Source of the DNA: Leeuwenhoekiella sp044542075
GTDB taxonomy: Bacteria > Bacteroidota > Bacteroidia > Flavobacteriales > Flavobacteriaceae
Assembly: GCF_044542075.1 (NCBI RefSeq)
Contig: NZ_JBITTU010000005.1
Span: 248,001-312,000, forward strand
Direction of reading: 5' to 3'
Length of the DNA stretch: 64,000 nucleotides
In this document: one piece after another, positions 1-7,874 of the stretch
Numbering within the stretch: the first letter of the stretch is position 1
Layout: each line of letters starts with the position of its first letter
Made by a program: the position numbers and the translations under genes
Notes under the pieces: generated by a model
Told to the model about the DNA's origin: nothing
The model's input: the letters and a program-made list of their open reading frames with translations, nothing else
Databases searched by the model: none

Positions 1-89
1 CTTTGCAAAAGGGAGCTTCTATTCTGCGGGTACACGATGTGAGAGAAGCCATGCAGGCTATAAAATTACTAGAGGTACTTTCAAATTAA
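1..89 (+). CDS. folP: Dihydropteroate synthase, C-terminal end (partial)
   Basis: Only the last 28 codons lie in the window, read in frame from base 3 to a TAA at 87-89. The peptide contains GASILRVHDV followed by an amphipathic helix. This is how dihydropteroate synthases end: the family's conserved C-terminal R-V-H-D segment binds the pterin diphosphate or phosphate group, and the enzyme joins a dihydropterin to p-aminobenzoate in folate synthesis. Identification rests on this short motif. The gene enters from the left and is probably cytoplasmic housekeeping. The following antiporter starts 104 bases downstream on the same strand. Confidence 0.72.
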   Translation, partial: LQKGASILRVHDVREAMQAIKLLEVLSN

Positions 90-193
90 ATTGGAATCTT
101 TACTAAGTACACTTATTTCTTGAGTTAGGATGGGTTTCTATATTCTCCATTTTATAGGTTGGTTATGTATCTTCGCTGCATTAAAAAAGGTTT

Positions 194-1147
194 ATGAGTA
201 TTGTTTTTATTTTGGTGGGTCTCACGCTGCTGGTTATAGGAGGTGAGTTTTTAGTTAGAGCTTCTGTGGGCTTATCTTTTAAGCTTAAGCTATCTAAAAT
301 GGTAATAGGCTTAACAGTAGTTTCGTTTGCGACCTCTTCTCCAGAATTGCTCGTTAGTTTACAAGCAGCCTTAGACGGTTCTCCAGATATCGCTTTAGGT
401 AATGTTATAGGAAGCAACATCGCAAATATTGCGCTGGTTTTAGGATTAACCGCGATTATTTCTACTTTGGGGATAGATAATGACTTCTTTAAATTTAACT
501 GGCCCGTTATGGTTTTGTTCTCTTTAGGACTTTATCTGGCACTTATGAATGACCAAATTATCTCAAAGTTAGAAGGGTTTATTCTACTGGTATCTTTAGT
601 TTTTTACCTTATTATTTTAATACGTAGGGCAAAAAAGTCACAAGCGACTCAAGAAGGACAAAATGACGAAATTGATGCCGGTCTCTCTAAAACCTCCTAT
701 TTTAAAATTACAGTTTGGTTACTTATTGGGGCCGTAGCTTTATATTTTGGATCAGAGTGGTTAGTACAAGGGGCTAAAGAATTAGCAGAATCGGTTGGGA
801 TAAGCGACTATGCAATTTCAGTAACTGTTATTGCAATAGGTACGAGTGTGCCAGAACTTGCGGCTTCAATTATAGCTGCATTAAAGAAGGAAAAAGCAAT
901 CTCTTTAGGAAACCTCATTGGGTCTAATATTTTTAATATCGCCTCAGTTTTAGGATTAACGGCAGTGATAACTCCTATACTAGTAATTGATGATCGAATC
1001 TTAGATACTAATATGTTTTGGTTATTAGGTTTTGCAATTATTCTTTTGCCACTGGGATATCTCCCGTTGCGATTAGAATTAAACCGCTGGAAGGGTTTTA
1101 TTCTATTTGCCGCCTATTGTGTATTTATAGGTTTGGCATTCAGTTAA
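194..1147 (+). CDS. Calcium/sodium antiporter, CaCA family (YrbG-like)
   Basis: This 317-residue inner-membrane protein has about ten hydrophobic segments arranged as two homologous halves, the fold of Ca2+/cation antiporters. Each half carries the alpha-repeat signature: a T-S-S/V-P-E-L motif near residues 49-53 (TSSPE) and 216-221 (TSVPEL), each followed about 30 residues later by G-N-x-I-G-S-N-I-x-N-I-A. The acidic residue of the P-E pair is the expected ion ligand. A hydrophilic loop rich in K, Q and D around residues 145-165 separates the halves. The length is usual for the family. The cation specificity (Ca2+, Na+ or another) is inferred from the family. It stands alone on the plus strand and ends at a bidirectional terminator. 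Confidence 0.88.
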   Translation: MSIVFILVGLTLLVIGGEFLVRASVGLSFKLKLSKMVIGLTVVSFATSSPELLVSLQAALDGSPDIALGNVIGSNIANIALVLGLTAIISTLGIDNDFFKFNWPVMVLFSLGLYLALMNDQIISKLEGFILLVSLVFYLIILIRRAKKSQATQEGQNDEIDAGLSKTSYFKITVWLLIGAVALYFGSEWLVQGAKELAESVGISDYAISVTVIAIGTSVPELAASIIAALKKEKAISLGNLIGSNIFNIASVLGLTAVITPILVIDDRILDTNMFWLLGFAIILLPLGYLPLRLELNRWKGFILFAAYCVFIGLAFS

Positions 1148-1176
1148 AGATAATTTCTCTAAAGTATACAGCATAA

Positions 1177-1203
1177 AAAAGCCCGCATCAAGCGGGCTTT
1201 TAT
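1177..1203. terminator. Bidirectional intrinsic terminator between antiporter and glutamine synthetase
   Basis: A perfect 10-base stem (1177-1186 with 1192-1201; AAAAGCCCGC / GCGGGCTTTT) has a 5-base loop. It is flanked by A-runs on the left and T-runs on the right. It lies between two convergent genes, so it can end transcripts from both. Confidence 0.85.
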
Positions 1204-1220
1204 GTTGTATTTGAAACTGA

Positions 1221-2237
1221 CTATAATTTAGCTTCAGCTCCTTTTACAGTTTTCACAATTCTACCAGCAATACGGTATGGATCACCGTTAGAAGCAGGAC
1301 GACGATCTTCTAACCATCCTTTCCAGCCTTTTTCTACCGCAATAATAGGAATACGTATAGATGCACCTCTATCTGATATTCCATATGAGAAATCGTGAAT
1401 AGAAGCGGTCTCGTGCTTACCAGTTAAACGTTGATCGTTAAATTCACCATAAACAGCAATATGTTCTGCGACAACCGGTCTAAAAGACTCACAAATAGTA
1501 TCGTAAACATCTTTAGAACCTGCGGTACGTAACGTAGTGTTTGAAAAGTTTGCGTGCATACCAGAACCATTCCAATCTCCTTTTACAGGTTTTGGGTGGA
1601 ATTCTATATAATACCCGTAATCTTCAGTTAGACGTTGTAATAAGTAACGTGCTACCCAAATTTCATCTCCTGCCTTTTTAGCACCTTTAGCAAAAAGTTG
1701 AAATTCCCACTGTCCACTTGCAACCTCTTGATTAATACCTTCAAAGTTAAGACCTGCATCGATACATAAATCTGCGTGCTCTTCTACGAAAGCTCTACCG
1801 TGGGTATTTTTACCACCTACAGAGCAATAGTACATACCTTGAGGACCTGGGTACCCACCTACTGGGAAGCCTAGAGGAAGTTGAGTTGCTTTGTCCATTA
1901 TAAAATATTCTTGCTCAAAACCGAACCAGAAATCATTATCGTCATCGTCAATTTGTGCTCTATAATTAGACTCGTGTGGCGTGCCGTCTGCATTTAGAAC
2001 TTCAGTCATTACTAGGTATCCATCTCTGCGTGCAGGGTCAGGATATATAGCTACGGGCTTTAGCAAGCAATCAGAAGATCCACCTTCAGCTTGCTTAGTT
2101 GAAGAACCGTCAAAAGACCATACTGAACAATCTTCTAGTTTTCCACTAAAATCATCTTCAACTTTGGTTTTGCTTCTTAGATTGGCAGTAGGATGATATC
2201 CATCTAACCAGATATACTCTAATTTTGATTTGCCCAT
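1221..2237 (-). CDS. glnA: Glutamine synthetase, type II (eukaryote-like)
   Basis: This cytoplasmic enzyme makes glutamine from glutamate, ammonia and ATP. It has 338 residues, the length of the short GSII class, against about 470 for GSI and 700 for GSIII. Visible signatures are the beta-grasp start with Y-I-W-L-D-G, the glutamate-rich metal site in F-G-F-E-Q-E-Y, I-N-x-E-V-x-x-G-Q-W-E-F-Q, the G-D-W-N-G-S-G-x-H loop, G-A-S-I-R-I-P and the C-terminal E-D-R-R-P-A-S-N-x-D-P-Y. There is no adenylylation-loop tyrosine segment as in enteric GSI. The ATG is preceded by an A/T-rich leader. The gene is divergent from the type III enzyme at 2439, and the shared upstream region suggests joint nitrogen control. 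Confidence 0.95.
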   Translation of the reverse strand: MGKSKLEYIWLDGYHPTANLRSKTKVEDDFSGKLEDCSVWSFDGSSTKQAEGGSSDCLLKPVAIYPDPARRDGYLVMTEVLNADGTPHESNYRAQIDDDDNDFWFGFEQEYFIMDKATQLPLGFPVGGYPGPQGMYYCSVGGKNTHGRAFVEEHADLCIDAGLNFEGINQEVASGQWEFQLFAKGAKKAGDEIWVARYLLQRLTEDYGYYIEFHPKPVKGDWNGSGMHANFSNTTLRTAGSKDVYDTICESFRPVVAEHIAVYGEFNDQRLTGKHETASIHDFSYGISDRGASIRIPIIAVEKGWKGWLEDRRPASNGDPYRIAGRIVKTVKGAEAKL

Positions 2238-2276
2238 AATAAAATTAATTTTAAATTTTTTGAATTAAACTAATAA

Positions 2277-2284
2277 CAAATATA
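2277..2284 (-). promoter_or_regulatory. Promoter -7 element of type II glutamine synthetase gene
   Basis: Read on the minus strand this is TATATTTG, an exact match to the Bacteroidota -7 element TAnnTTTG, about 40 bases before the ATG at 2237. The matching -33 position reads AATG instead of TTTG, so the upstream half is weak. That would fit a promoter needing an activator. Confidence 0.5.
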
Positions 2285-2315
2285 GCAAATCTTTAATATC
2301 TAGCATTTCGATTTC

Positions 2316-2375
2316 AGGGGGTGTAAAGGTAAAATTGATTAAATAAATTTAATTTACCCCCTATGCTATAGGGGT
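2316..2375. promoter_or_regulatory. Inverted and direct repeats between the two glutamine synthetase genes
   Basis: A perfect 7-3-7 inverted repeat CCCCTAT-GCT-ATAGGGG lies at 2358-2374. The octamer GGGGTGTA occurs twice in the same orientation, at 2318-2325 and 2371-2378. AGGGGGT at 2316-2322 is also complementary to ACCCCCT at 2356-2362. These G/C blocks stand out in an A/T-rich leader between divergent ammonia-assimilation genes. They could be binding sites for a nitrogen regulator. No regulator is named because none is encoded here. Confidence 0.4.
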
Positions 2376-2438
2376 GTATTGCGGAATTATATATTTTTAC
2401 CCTCTAGAATTTTTAAATTCATAAAAATCTATCAAAAA

Positions 2439-4622
2439 ATGAATACTTTACGATTTTTTGCTTTGAAAGAAAGTCTTTCGAGAAAACCTGTTTTTATTGA
2501 AGAAAGTGAAAGAAGATCAGCGCTTTATGGTAAACATGTCTTTGGTAAGCAAGCAATGCGCCAGGTGCTCTCTATAGATGCGTATGAGGCGGTGCAGGAT
2601 GCTGTAAATACAGGTTCAAAAATTGATAGATTAATGGCAGATAGCATAGCTGCCGGGATGAAGCAGTGGGCGATAGGACTAGGAGCAACGCATTATACGC
2701 ACTGGTTTCAGCCACTAACAGGAGCTACTGCAGAAAAGCACGATGCATTTTTTGAAAGCTTATCTGACGGTAGTGCCATAGAAAAGTTTGAAGGAGCAAA
2801 ATTAGTTCAGCAAGAACCAGATGCTTCTTCGTTTCCTCACGGGGGAATACGTAATACCTTTGAAGCTCGTGGGTATACAGCCTGGGATCCTACTTCCGCA
2901 GCATTTATTTTAGATACTACCTTGTGTATTCCTACGGTATTTGTTTCTTATACAGGAGAGGCCTTAGATAATAAAACTCCGTTGCTGAGAGCACTTAATG
3001 CGATTGATACATCTGCAACTGAAGTTGCTAAATATTTTAATAAAGGCGTTACAAAGGTGACCGCAACCTTAGGATGGGAGCAGGAGTATTTTCTTATAGA
3101 CGCTGCCCTGGCTGCTTCACGCCCAGATATTATGCAAACCGGTCGCGCATTATTAGGTCACGCTCCCGCAAAGGGGCAACAATTAGACGATCATTATTTT
3201 GGGTCTATACCATCAAGAGCATTAAATTTTATGAAAGATCTGGAGCAACAATGTATGTTGCTGGGTATTCCTGTTAAAACCAGACATAATGAAGTTGCTC
3301 CAAACCAGTTTGAGCTCGCTCCAATTTTTGAAGAGGCCAATCTGGCTGTAGATCATAATTCATTAATTATGGATTTGATGGCGCGTGTTGCAGAGCGTCA
3401 CAAATTAAAAGTTCTTTTTCACGAGAAACCTTTTGAAGGCATTAACGGAAGTGGAAAACACAATAACTGGTCACTGGCTACAGATACAGGTGTAAACTTG
3501 TTAAGTCCGGGAAGCACCCCTATGAAGAATTTACAGTTTTTAACGTTCTTCATAAACACGATAAAGGCGGTGCAGGATTATGAGGAATTGCTGAGAGCTT
3601 CAGTAGCATCGGCATCTAATGATCACAGGCTGGGAGCTAATGAAGCGCCACCCGCAATAATGTCTGTCTTTATAGGAAAACAATTAACTAAGGTACTTGA
3701 CGAACTTGAGAAAGTATCTGACGGAAAATTGTCACCTCAGGAAAAGACAGATTTAAAACTGAATGTAGTAGGTAAAATTCCTGAAATTTTACTGGATAAT
3801 ACAGATCGTAACCGTACCTCGCCTTTTGCGTTTACAGGAAATAAATTTGAATTTAGAGCTGTAGGATCTACAGCAAATTGCGCTAAGCCAATGGTCGTAT
3901 TAAATACCATAGTTGCTAAACAATTAAAAGATTTTAAGATTGAAGTAGACTCCCTTGTAGATAAGAAAGGAATGAAAAAGGACGATGCCATTTTTAATAT
4001 TCTTAGAGAATATATAAAGGCATCTAAGAAAATTCGTTTTGAAGGAGATGGTTACAGTCCAGAGTGGGAGTCTGAAGCTAAAAAACGCAAATTAAGTAAT
4101 AACCGAACCACGCCTGAGGCTCTAGATATTCAGCTTTCAAAAATCACTACATCATTATTTGAAGAGATGGAGGTTATGAACGCAGTTGAACTGAAAGCGC
4201 GTCATGAGATAGAACTTGAAGAGTATGTGAAACGTGTTCAAATAGAAAGTAGAGTTCTAGGTGATATGGCAAGAAATCATATAATTCCTACAGCAATTAG
4301 ATATCAGAATTTACTCATCGAGAATGTTAAAGGTTTAAAAGAAATTTTTGAAGCAGACTATAAAATTATAGCGAAAGAGCAGATCAAAATTATTGAGCAA
4401 ATCTCTACGTATATCAAACAAATTAATGAGAGTATTACAGCAATGATAGAAATACGTAAGAAAGCCAATCAACTAGGAATGAAAGAGCGGGCTTCTATGT
4501 ACAAAGATTCTGTAATTCCTTTTTTTAAAGATATACGTTATGCCTCAGATAAATTAGAATTATTAGTCGAAGATAAATTATGGCCTCTTGCTAAAAACAG
4601 AGAATTATTGAATCTTCGTTAA
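2439..4622 (+). CDS. glnN: Glutamine synthetase, type III (GlnN)
   Basis: This 727-residue protein is the large GSIII class typical of Bacteroidota and some cyanobacteria. It catalyses ATP-dependent glutamine synthesis as a large oligomer in the cytoplasm. It opens with the GSIII-specific N-terminal domain (A-L-Y-G-x-x-V-F-G-x-x-A-M). The catalytic segments G-W-E-Q-E-Y-F, R-H-N-E-V-A-P-N-Q-F-E, E-K-P-F-x-G-I-N-G-S-G-K-H and R-N-R-T-S-P-F-A-F-T-G-N-K-F-E-F-R follow, and a long helical C-terminal domain closes the protein. The ATG at 2439 was preferred over an in-frame TTG at 2379, because the intervening 20 residues do not resemble the family start and overlap the presumed promoter. It is divergent from the type II gene. 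Confidence 0.95.
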   Translation: MNTLRFFALKESLSRKPVFIEESERRSALYGKHVFGKQAMRQVLSIDAYEAVQDAVNTGSKIDRLMADSIAAGMKQWAIGLGATHYTHWFQPLTGATAEKHDAFFESLSDGSAIEKFEGAKLVQQEPDASSFPHGGIRNTFEARGYTAWDPTSAAFILDTTLCIPTVFVSYTGEALDNKTPLLRALNAIDTSATEVAKYFNKGVTKVTATLGWEQEYFLIDAALAASRPDIMQTGRALLGHAPAKGQQLDDHYFGSIPSRALNFMKDLEQQCMLLGIPVKTRHNEVAPNQFELAPIFEEANLAVDHNSLIMDLMARVAERHKLKVLFHEKPFEGINGSGKHNNWSLATDTGVNLLSPGSTPMKNLQFLTFFINTIKAVQDYEELLRASVASASNDHRLGANEAPPAIMSVFIGKQLTKVLDELEKVSDGKLSPQEKTDLKLNVVGKIPEILLDNTDRNRTSPFAFTGNKFEFRAVGSTANCAKPMVVLNTIVAKQLKDFKIEVDSLVDKKGMKKDDAIFNILREYIKASKKIRFEGDGYSPEWESEAKKRKLSNNRTTPEALDIQLSKITTSLFEEMEVMNAVELKARHEIELEEYVKRVQIESRVLGDMARNHIIPTAIRYQNLLIENVKGLKEIFEADYKIIAKEQIKIIEQISTYIKQINESITAMIEIRKKANQLGMKERASMYKDSVIPFFKDIRYASDKLELLVEDKLWPLAKNRELLNLR

Positions 4623-4691
4623 GATTTGAGTCTTGCTTTTAGCATATTTATGTAAATAAATTGTTATCTAAATAATTCTTTCCTACTTATT

Positions 4692-4720
4692 GTGTAGGTT
4701 AAAGACTACACTTTTTTTTC
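4692..4720 (+). terminator. Probable terminator after glnN
   Basis: A 6-base stem GTGTAG / CTACAC (4692-4697 with 4706-4711) is followed at once by eight T residues. It lies 70 bases after the glnN stop. Confidence 0.5.
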
Positions 4721-4793
4721 TGCATAATAAAAGGGTGTTTTTCCCTTTTCAGCCGTCAACCTACTATCTACAAGGCTTTCCTAGCTACAACGA

Positions 4794-4965
4794 TTTCGAT
4801 AGGTGTAACTTTCATCGAAAAGTTATAGAAATCATAAAATCAGCACTTTAGTTTTTCCTAATTTAGCCTTGCGTTGAAACCGAAAAAGGATAATGCTGAT
4901 AGAAATTCTTCGCAACCCTATATCTCCTAAATTTTTGTTTTGGTTGTTTAGATCACCCCTTGATC
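4794..4965 (+). promoter_or_regulatory. Leader region of the curli-type operon with two inverted repeats
   Basis: About 310 bases between the glnN terminator and the first curli gene hold no supported gene. Two inverted repeats are visible: TTTCGAT / ATCGAAA (4794-4800 with 4814-4820) and GATCA-CCCCT-TGATC (4951-4965). The second lies about 70 bases before the ATG at 5034. No clean TTTG-N19-TAnnTTTG promoter was found. The repeats are candidates for regulator binding, as amyloid operons are normally tightly controlled. This is inference only. Confidence 0.35.
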
Positions 4966-5033
4966 ATAACCAGAAACTGTTGTTAAGTATATTATTAACC
5001 ATTCTATATATTATTAATTTAAAACTTTCTATT

Positions 5034-6431
5034 ATGAAAAAAGTTGTATTAAGCGCAGCAGCGCTAATGTTAGGGACGATTGCATTCGCCCAAGACAACA
5101 CTGGTACGTCAACCCAAACTGGTACTGATAATGCAGTACGTGTTAGACAAATTGGTACTAGTAATGATGTCAAGCTAGAACAAAACGGTGATAACAATTT
5201 TGTAGGCACATTACAAACAGGAGATAATGGTACTACAACACCAGGAGGTGATGCTAACCGTATAATATCTGAGCAAATTGGAGATAATGGTACAGGGTTC
5301 TTGCAGCAAGAAGGTGATTCTAACCGTATAAACCTTAATCAAGACGGTACTTTTAATTATGCAGATGTAAAGCAAGGTAATGCTGGTAGGTCTGAAGGTA
5401 ACATTGCAACTGTAAATCAAAACGCAGGATCAGCTAATAACGCGGCAAGTATATTTCAAACTCACGACGAGAATGATGCAACGATAAATCAAAATGGTAC
5501 CGCTGATTATGCGCGTATTAGACAATCTGCAGATGGTAATAACCCTAGTTCTCCTGGGGCGGCTACAGAAAATAAAGCAACGATTACACAAACTAGTACT
5601 AATACAGGTACACATGCGGGTAGTACTACAAATGCTAGTGATTATAATAACGTTTCATTTATACGTCAAAATACCGAGGTTGATGGTGTTAGAAACGTTG
5701 CAGCTATTGTAGTTGATGGTGAGGACAATTATGGAGATATTAAGCAAGATGGTGATGGGAACAATGCGACAATAAATCAAGGAGACTTATCAATGGTTCC
5801 AGCCGCTTATTCTACTGTAAATGCTAATGCTAAATCTAATTTAGGGAAGGCATTTATTGTTCAAACGGGGGATGAAAATAAAGCTCAAGCTCATCAGTTT
5901 GGTTCTGGAGCAACTGATCCTTCAGATCTTTCGGTACAAATGCAGTTGGGAGATGATAACCGCGCTGTTGTAGTACAAAATGCTGCGGGTAGTAGTGTTG
6001 CAGATGGTAATTATGCACGTCAAATTCAAGAAGGTGATAACAACACGGCTATAACACAACAAAATGGCAGAAGCCACGAGGCTTATACACTTCAAGAAGG
6101 TAATACCAACAAAGCTACTATAATGCAGCAATCAACTAATGGATATGCGCAAATTTCACAATATGGGGATTCTCATGTAGCGTCAATTACTTCTAGCCAA
6201 GGAGGTAATGCAAATGCTGTTATTACTCAACATGGTGCAGTAAGTGGTTCAGGACATTCTTTTTCTGCAGTTTTAACAGGAGGTGCTAATAATGCAATTA
6301 ATGTACATCAGCAAGATGCTGGTATGACTTTTACAGATTATACTAATCCACAAATGGTAACAAGCCCTAGTATGAAAAATGCAACAAATCTTCATACAGA
6401 TAAGAGCCTAACTTCAAACGGATATAACTAA
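5034..6431 (+). CDS. Large curlin-repeat amyloid subunit (CsgA-like)
   Basis: This secreted 465-residue protein is probably the main fibre subunit of a curli-type amyloid. A clear signal peptide (MKKVVLSAAALMLG, cleaved near A-F-A-Q) is followed by about twenty imperfect repeats built on Q-x-G-x-x-N, for example QIGTSN, QNGDNN, QTGDN, QEGDNN and QYGDS, interspersed with A-T-I-x-Q strands. Repeat units of about 20-25 residues match curlin spacing, but the protein is some three times the length of enteric CsgA. The start at 5034 was chosen because the signal peptide begins there. An in-frame ATG at 4893 would add 47 residues of untranslated leader. It heads the operon with the export genes csgE, csgF and csgG. 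Confidence 0.85.
   Translation: MKKVVLSAAALMLGTIAFAQDNTGTSTQTGTDNAVRVRQIGTSNDVKLEQNGDNNFVGTLQTGDNGTTTPGGDANRIISEQIGDNGTGFLQQEGDSNRINLNQDGTFNYADVKQGNAGRSEGNIATVNQNAGSANNAASIFQTHDENDATINQNGTADYARIRQSADGNNPSSPGAATENKATITQTSTNTGTHAGSTTNASDYNNVSFIRQNTEVDGVRNVAAIVVDGEDNYGDIKQDGDGNNATINQGDLSMVPAAYSTVNANAKSNLGKAFIVQTGDENKAQAHQFGSGATDPSDLSVQMQLGDDNRAVVVQNAAGSSVADGNYARQIQEGDNNTAITQQNGRSHEAYTLQEGNTNKATIMQQSTNGYAQISQYGDSHVASITSSQGGNANAVITQHGAVSGSGHSFSAVLTGGANNAINVHQQDAGMTFTDYTNPQMVTSPSMKNATNLHTDKSLTSNGYN
5094..6330 (+). repeat. Curlin-type degenerate coding repeats
   Basis: Within the large subunit gene, the motif coding Q-x-G-x-x-N recurs about twenty times with irregular spacing and diverged codons. 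The repeat is clear at protein level and weak at DNA level, which indicates old expansion rather than recent slippage. Confidence 0.7.
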
Positions 6432-6469
6432 TTGCAATGAACATTTAATTTAAATATTATAATTAATTT

Positions 6470-6505
6470 AAGGAGGGTTAGCCATTTGGTAATACCCTCC
6501 TTTTA
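6470..6505 (+). terminator. Hairpin between the two amyloid subunit genes (partial terminator or processing site)
   Basis: A perfect 9-base stem AAGGAGGGT / ACCCTCCTT (6470-6478 with 6494-6502) with a 15-base loop is followed by TTATT. It lies inside the operon, 38 bases after the large subunit gene and about 20 before the next ATG. It is likely to limit transcription into the accessory genes, or to stabilise the upstream mRNA, so the fibre subunit is made in excess. Confidence 0.7.
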
Positions 6506-6524
6506 TTACTAAAAAAAAATAGTT

Positions 6525-7073
6525 ATGATAACTTTTAATTACTATAAGACTAGAGGGTTTAGCTTCTTAACAATAGTGTTTTTGTCTTCAATTAATTTTT
6601 TTAGTTATAGTCAAACTTATAATGACGTTAAAACTGATACAGAGAAAGTAAAAGATAAAGAAATATCTAGCTTAGAAATGCTATCTACATTAGGGGTGAA
6701 TTTTAAATCAGAAGTCTCTTATGATCGTATAAAAGGGAATTCAATTTTCTTAAAGCAAATAGGAAACTATAATGAAATTCAAATCTTTACTAAAACTGAA
6801 AATAGCGATATAAGTTTAAAACAAAATGGAGATTACAATAGTGCAAAATTAAACTATACTGCTCAAAATGTTTTTGCAGAGATATTGCAAGATGGTAATT
6901 ATAACTCTATTACAGATTACATCAATAACCCAAGAGAAAATATTTCATTAGAACTTACTCAAACAGGAGATAATCTAAATTTTATTCGAGAGAATGCTAA
7001 TCAACTTACTAAAAGTTTGAAATTTAATCAAAGTAATGCTTCTCCAAATCTTATTATCAGAAGTTTTTATTAA
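6525..7073 (+). CDS. Small curlin-repeat protein, probable minor or nucleator subunit (CsgB-like)
   Basis: This 182-residue protein has a signal peptide (hydrophobic stretch around residues 12-28, ending near S-Y-S-Q). A non-repetitive N-terminal segment follows, then four to five curlin-like units: QIGNYNE, QNGDYNS, QDGNYNS and QTGDNLN. Curlin repeats in a short second gene directly after the main subunit match the position and size of CsgB, which in the known system nucleates fibre growth at the cell surface. The sequence does not prove the nucleator role; it could be a second subunit. It lies downstream of the intergenic hairpin and 23 bases before csgE. Confidence 0.75.
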   Translation: MITFNYYKTRGFSFLTIVFLSSINFFSYSQTYNDVKTDTEKVKDKEISSLEMLSTLGVNFKSEVSYDRIKGNSIFLKQIGNYNEIQIFTKTENSDISLKQNGDYNSAKLNYTAQNVFAEILQDGNYNSITDYINNPRENISLELTQTGDNLNFIRENANQLTKSLKFNQSNASPNLIIRSFY

Positions 7074-7096
7074 ATTAAAATAACAGATTACAATTA

Positions 7097-7873
7097 ATGT
7101 TTTTAATAACCCCTAAATACAACATTTATATATATTTCTTTATTATTTCATTTTCTACCTATTCTCAGATTATGAATAAAGAAGTTAAAGCTCAAATTTT
7201 ACTAGAGCGTAATAGTGAATTCCTGAATTTTATCGCCACCGCAGAAAATATTTCTAATTCTGATTTTAATGTGAAATATAGCTTAATGGTATTTCAAACT
7301 GAGGAAAATGGTGACATATCAAAAACAAATGATGAAAATCTTTTGTTTATCAAATCTGGGACTAAAATAATTTTACCATCTGTTACAGTAAATTATAACA
7401 TATCTCAAAAAATTATCATAGTTCTTCTTATTTATGACTTAGACAACAAACCTATAGGACAAGATCGAATTGTTTTAGAAAATGGAGGGCAGACAGATCT
7501 CGCACACTTTGACGACTTAGATTTAGACGATTATTTCACATATGATCAAGCTAAACCACAGGATGGGTTTATAATAGATGGTTTAGTGATAGAGAATACA
7601 ATAACAAAATCAGGTAAGGATTTTTACAGGTATTTTTATGCTGAATATTTCAATTTGCAAGTAAAAAGTTCCCGAAATATAATTATTGAAGAGGTTCCTG
7701 GTCGGGGTCGATTTACCAGAATTTCTGTAATAGTTGAAAATCAAGTTGTGTGGCAATTTTTTGCACAACCTAAAAAAGAAATCTTGAAGCAAAATGCATC
7801 TAGAGCTCTAGATCTCTCTATCTCATATTTACAACAACTTGAAAAAAGTAAAAAAGATTTTATTCGCTATTAA
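7097..7873 (+). CDS. csgE: Curli assembly protein CsgE with extra N-terminal CsgH-like domain
   Basis: This 258-residue secreted protein has a signal peptide up to about residue 24 and two parts. Residues 155-258 resemble CsgE: G-L-V-I-E-N-T-I-T-x-x-G-x-D-F-Y-R, an R-G-R-F-T-x-I-x-V segment, and a helical tail with K-x-E-I-L-K. CsgE is the periplasmic adaptor that caps the CsgG secretion channel and steers subunits into it. Residues 28-128 form a separate all-beta domain (I-x-L-E-R-N-S, N-x-x-Y-S-L-M-V, K-S-G-T-K-I-I-L-P) reminiscent of CsgH, the small periplasmic curli inhibitor of other bacteria. This match is by pattern only. Enteric CsgE is about 130 residues, so the protein is twice the usual length. 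Confidence 0.82.
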   Translation: MFLITPKYNIYIYFFIISFSTYSQIMNKEVKAQILLERNSEFLNFIATAENISNSDFNVKYSLMVFQTEENGDISKTNDENLLFIKSGTKIILPSVTVNYNISQKIIIVLLIYDLDNKPIGQDRIVLENGGQTDLAHFDDLDLDDYFTYDQAKPQDGFIIDGLVIENTITKSGKDFYRYFYAEYFNLQVKSSRNIIIEEVPGRGRFTRISVIVENQVVWQFFAQPKKEILKQNASRALDLSISYLQQLEKSKKDFIRY

Positions 7874-7874
7874 T

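Noticed and set aside
2379..2438. TTG start for glnN at 2379
   Set aside because: The added 20 residues do not resemble GSIII N-termini, and the region looks like promoter. ATG 2439 gives the usual length.
4893..5033. N-terminal extension of the large curlin-repeat protein from the ATG at 4893
   Set aside because: The 47 added residues precede a perfect signal peptide starting at 5034 and overlap an inverted repeat in the leader, so they are unlikely to be translated.
5094..6330. Curlin repeats as a possible CRISPR array or DNA satellite
   Set aside because: The repeats are conserved at protein level, vary in DNA and spacing, and lie in one reading frame with a signal peptide.
7839..7874. 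Earlier start of csgF overlapping csgE
   Set aside because: It would overlap csgE by 35 bases. ATG 7875 directly after the csgE stop gives a clean signal peptide.
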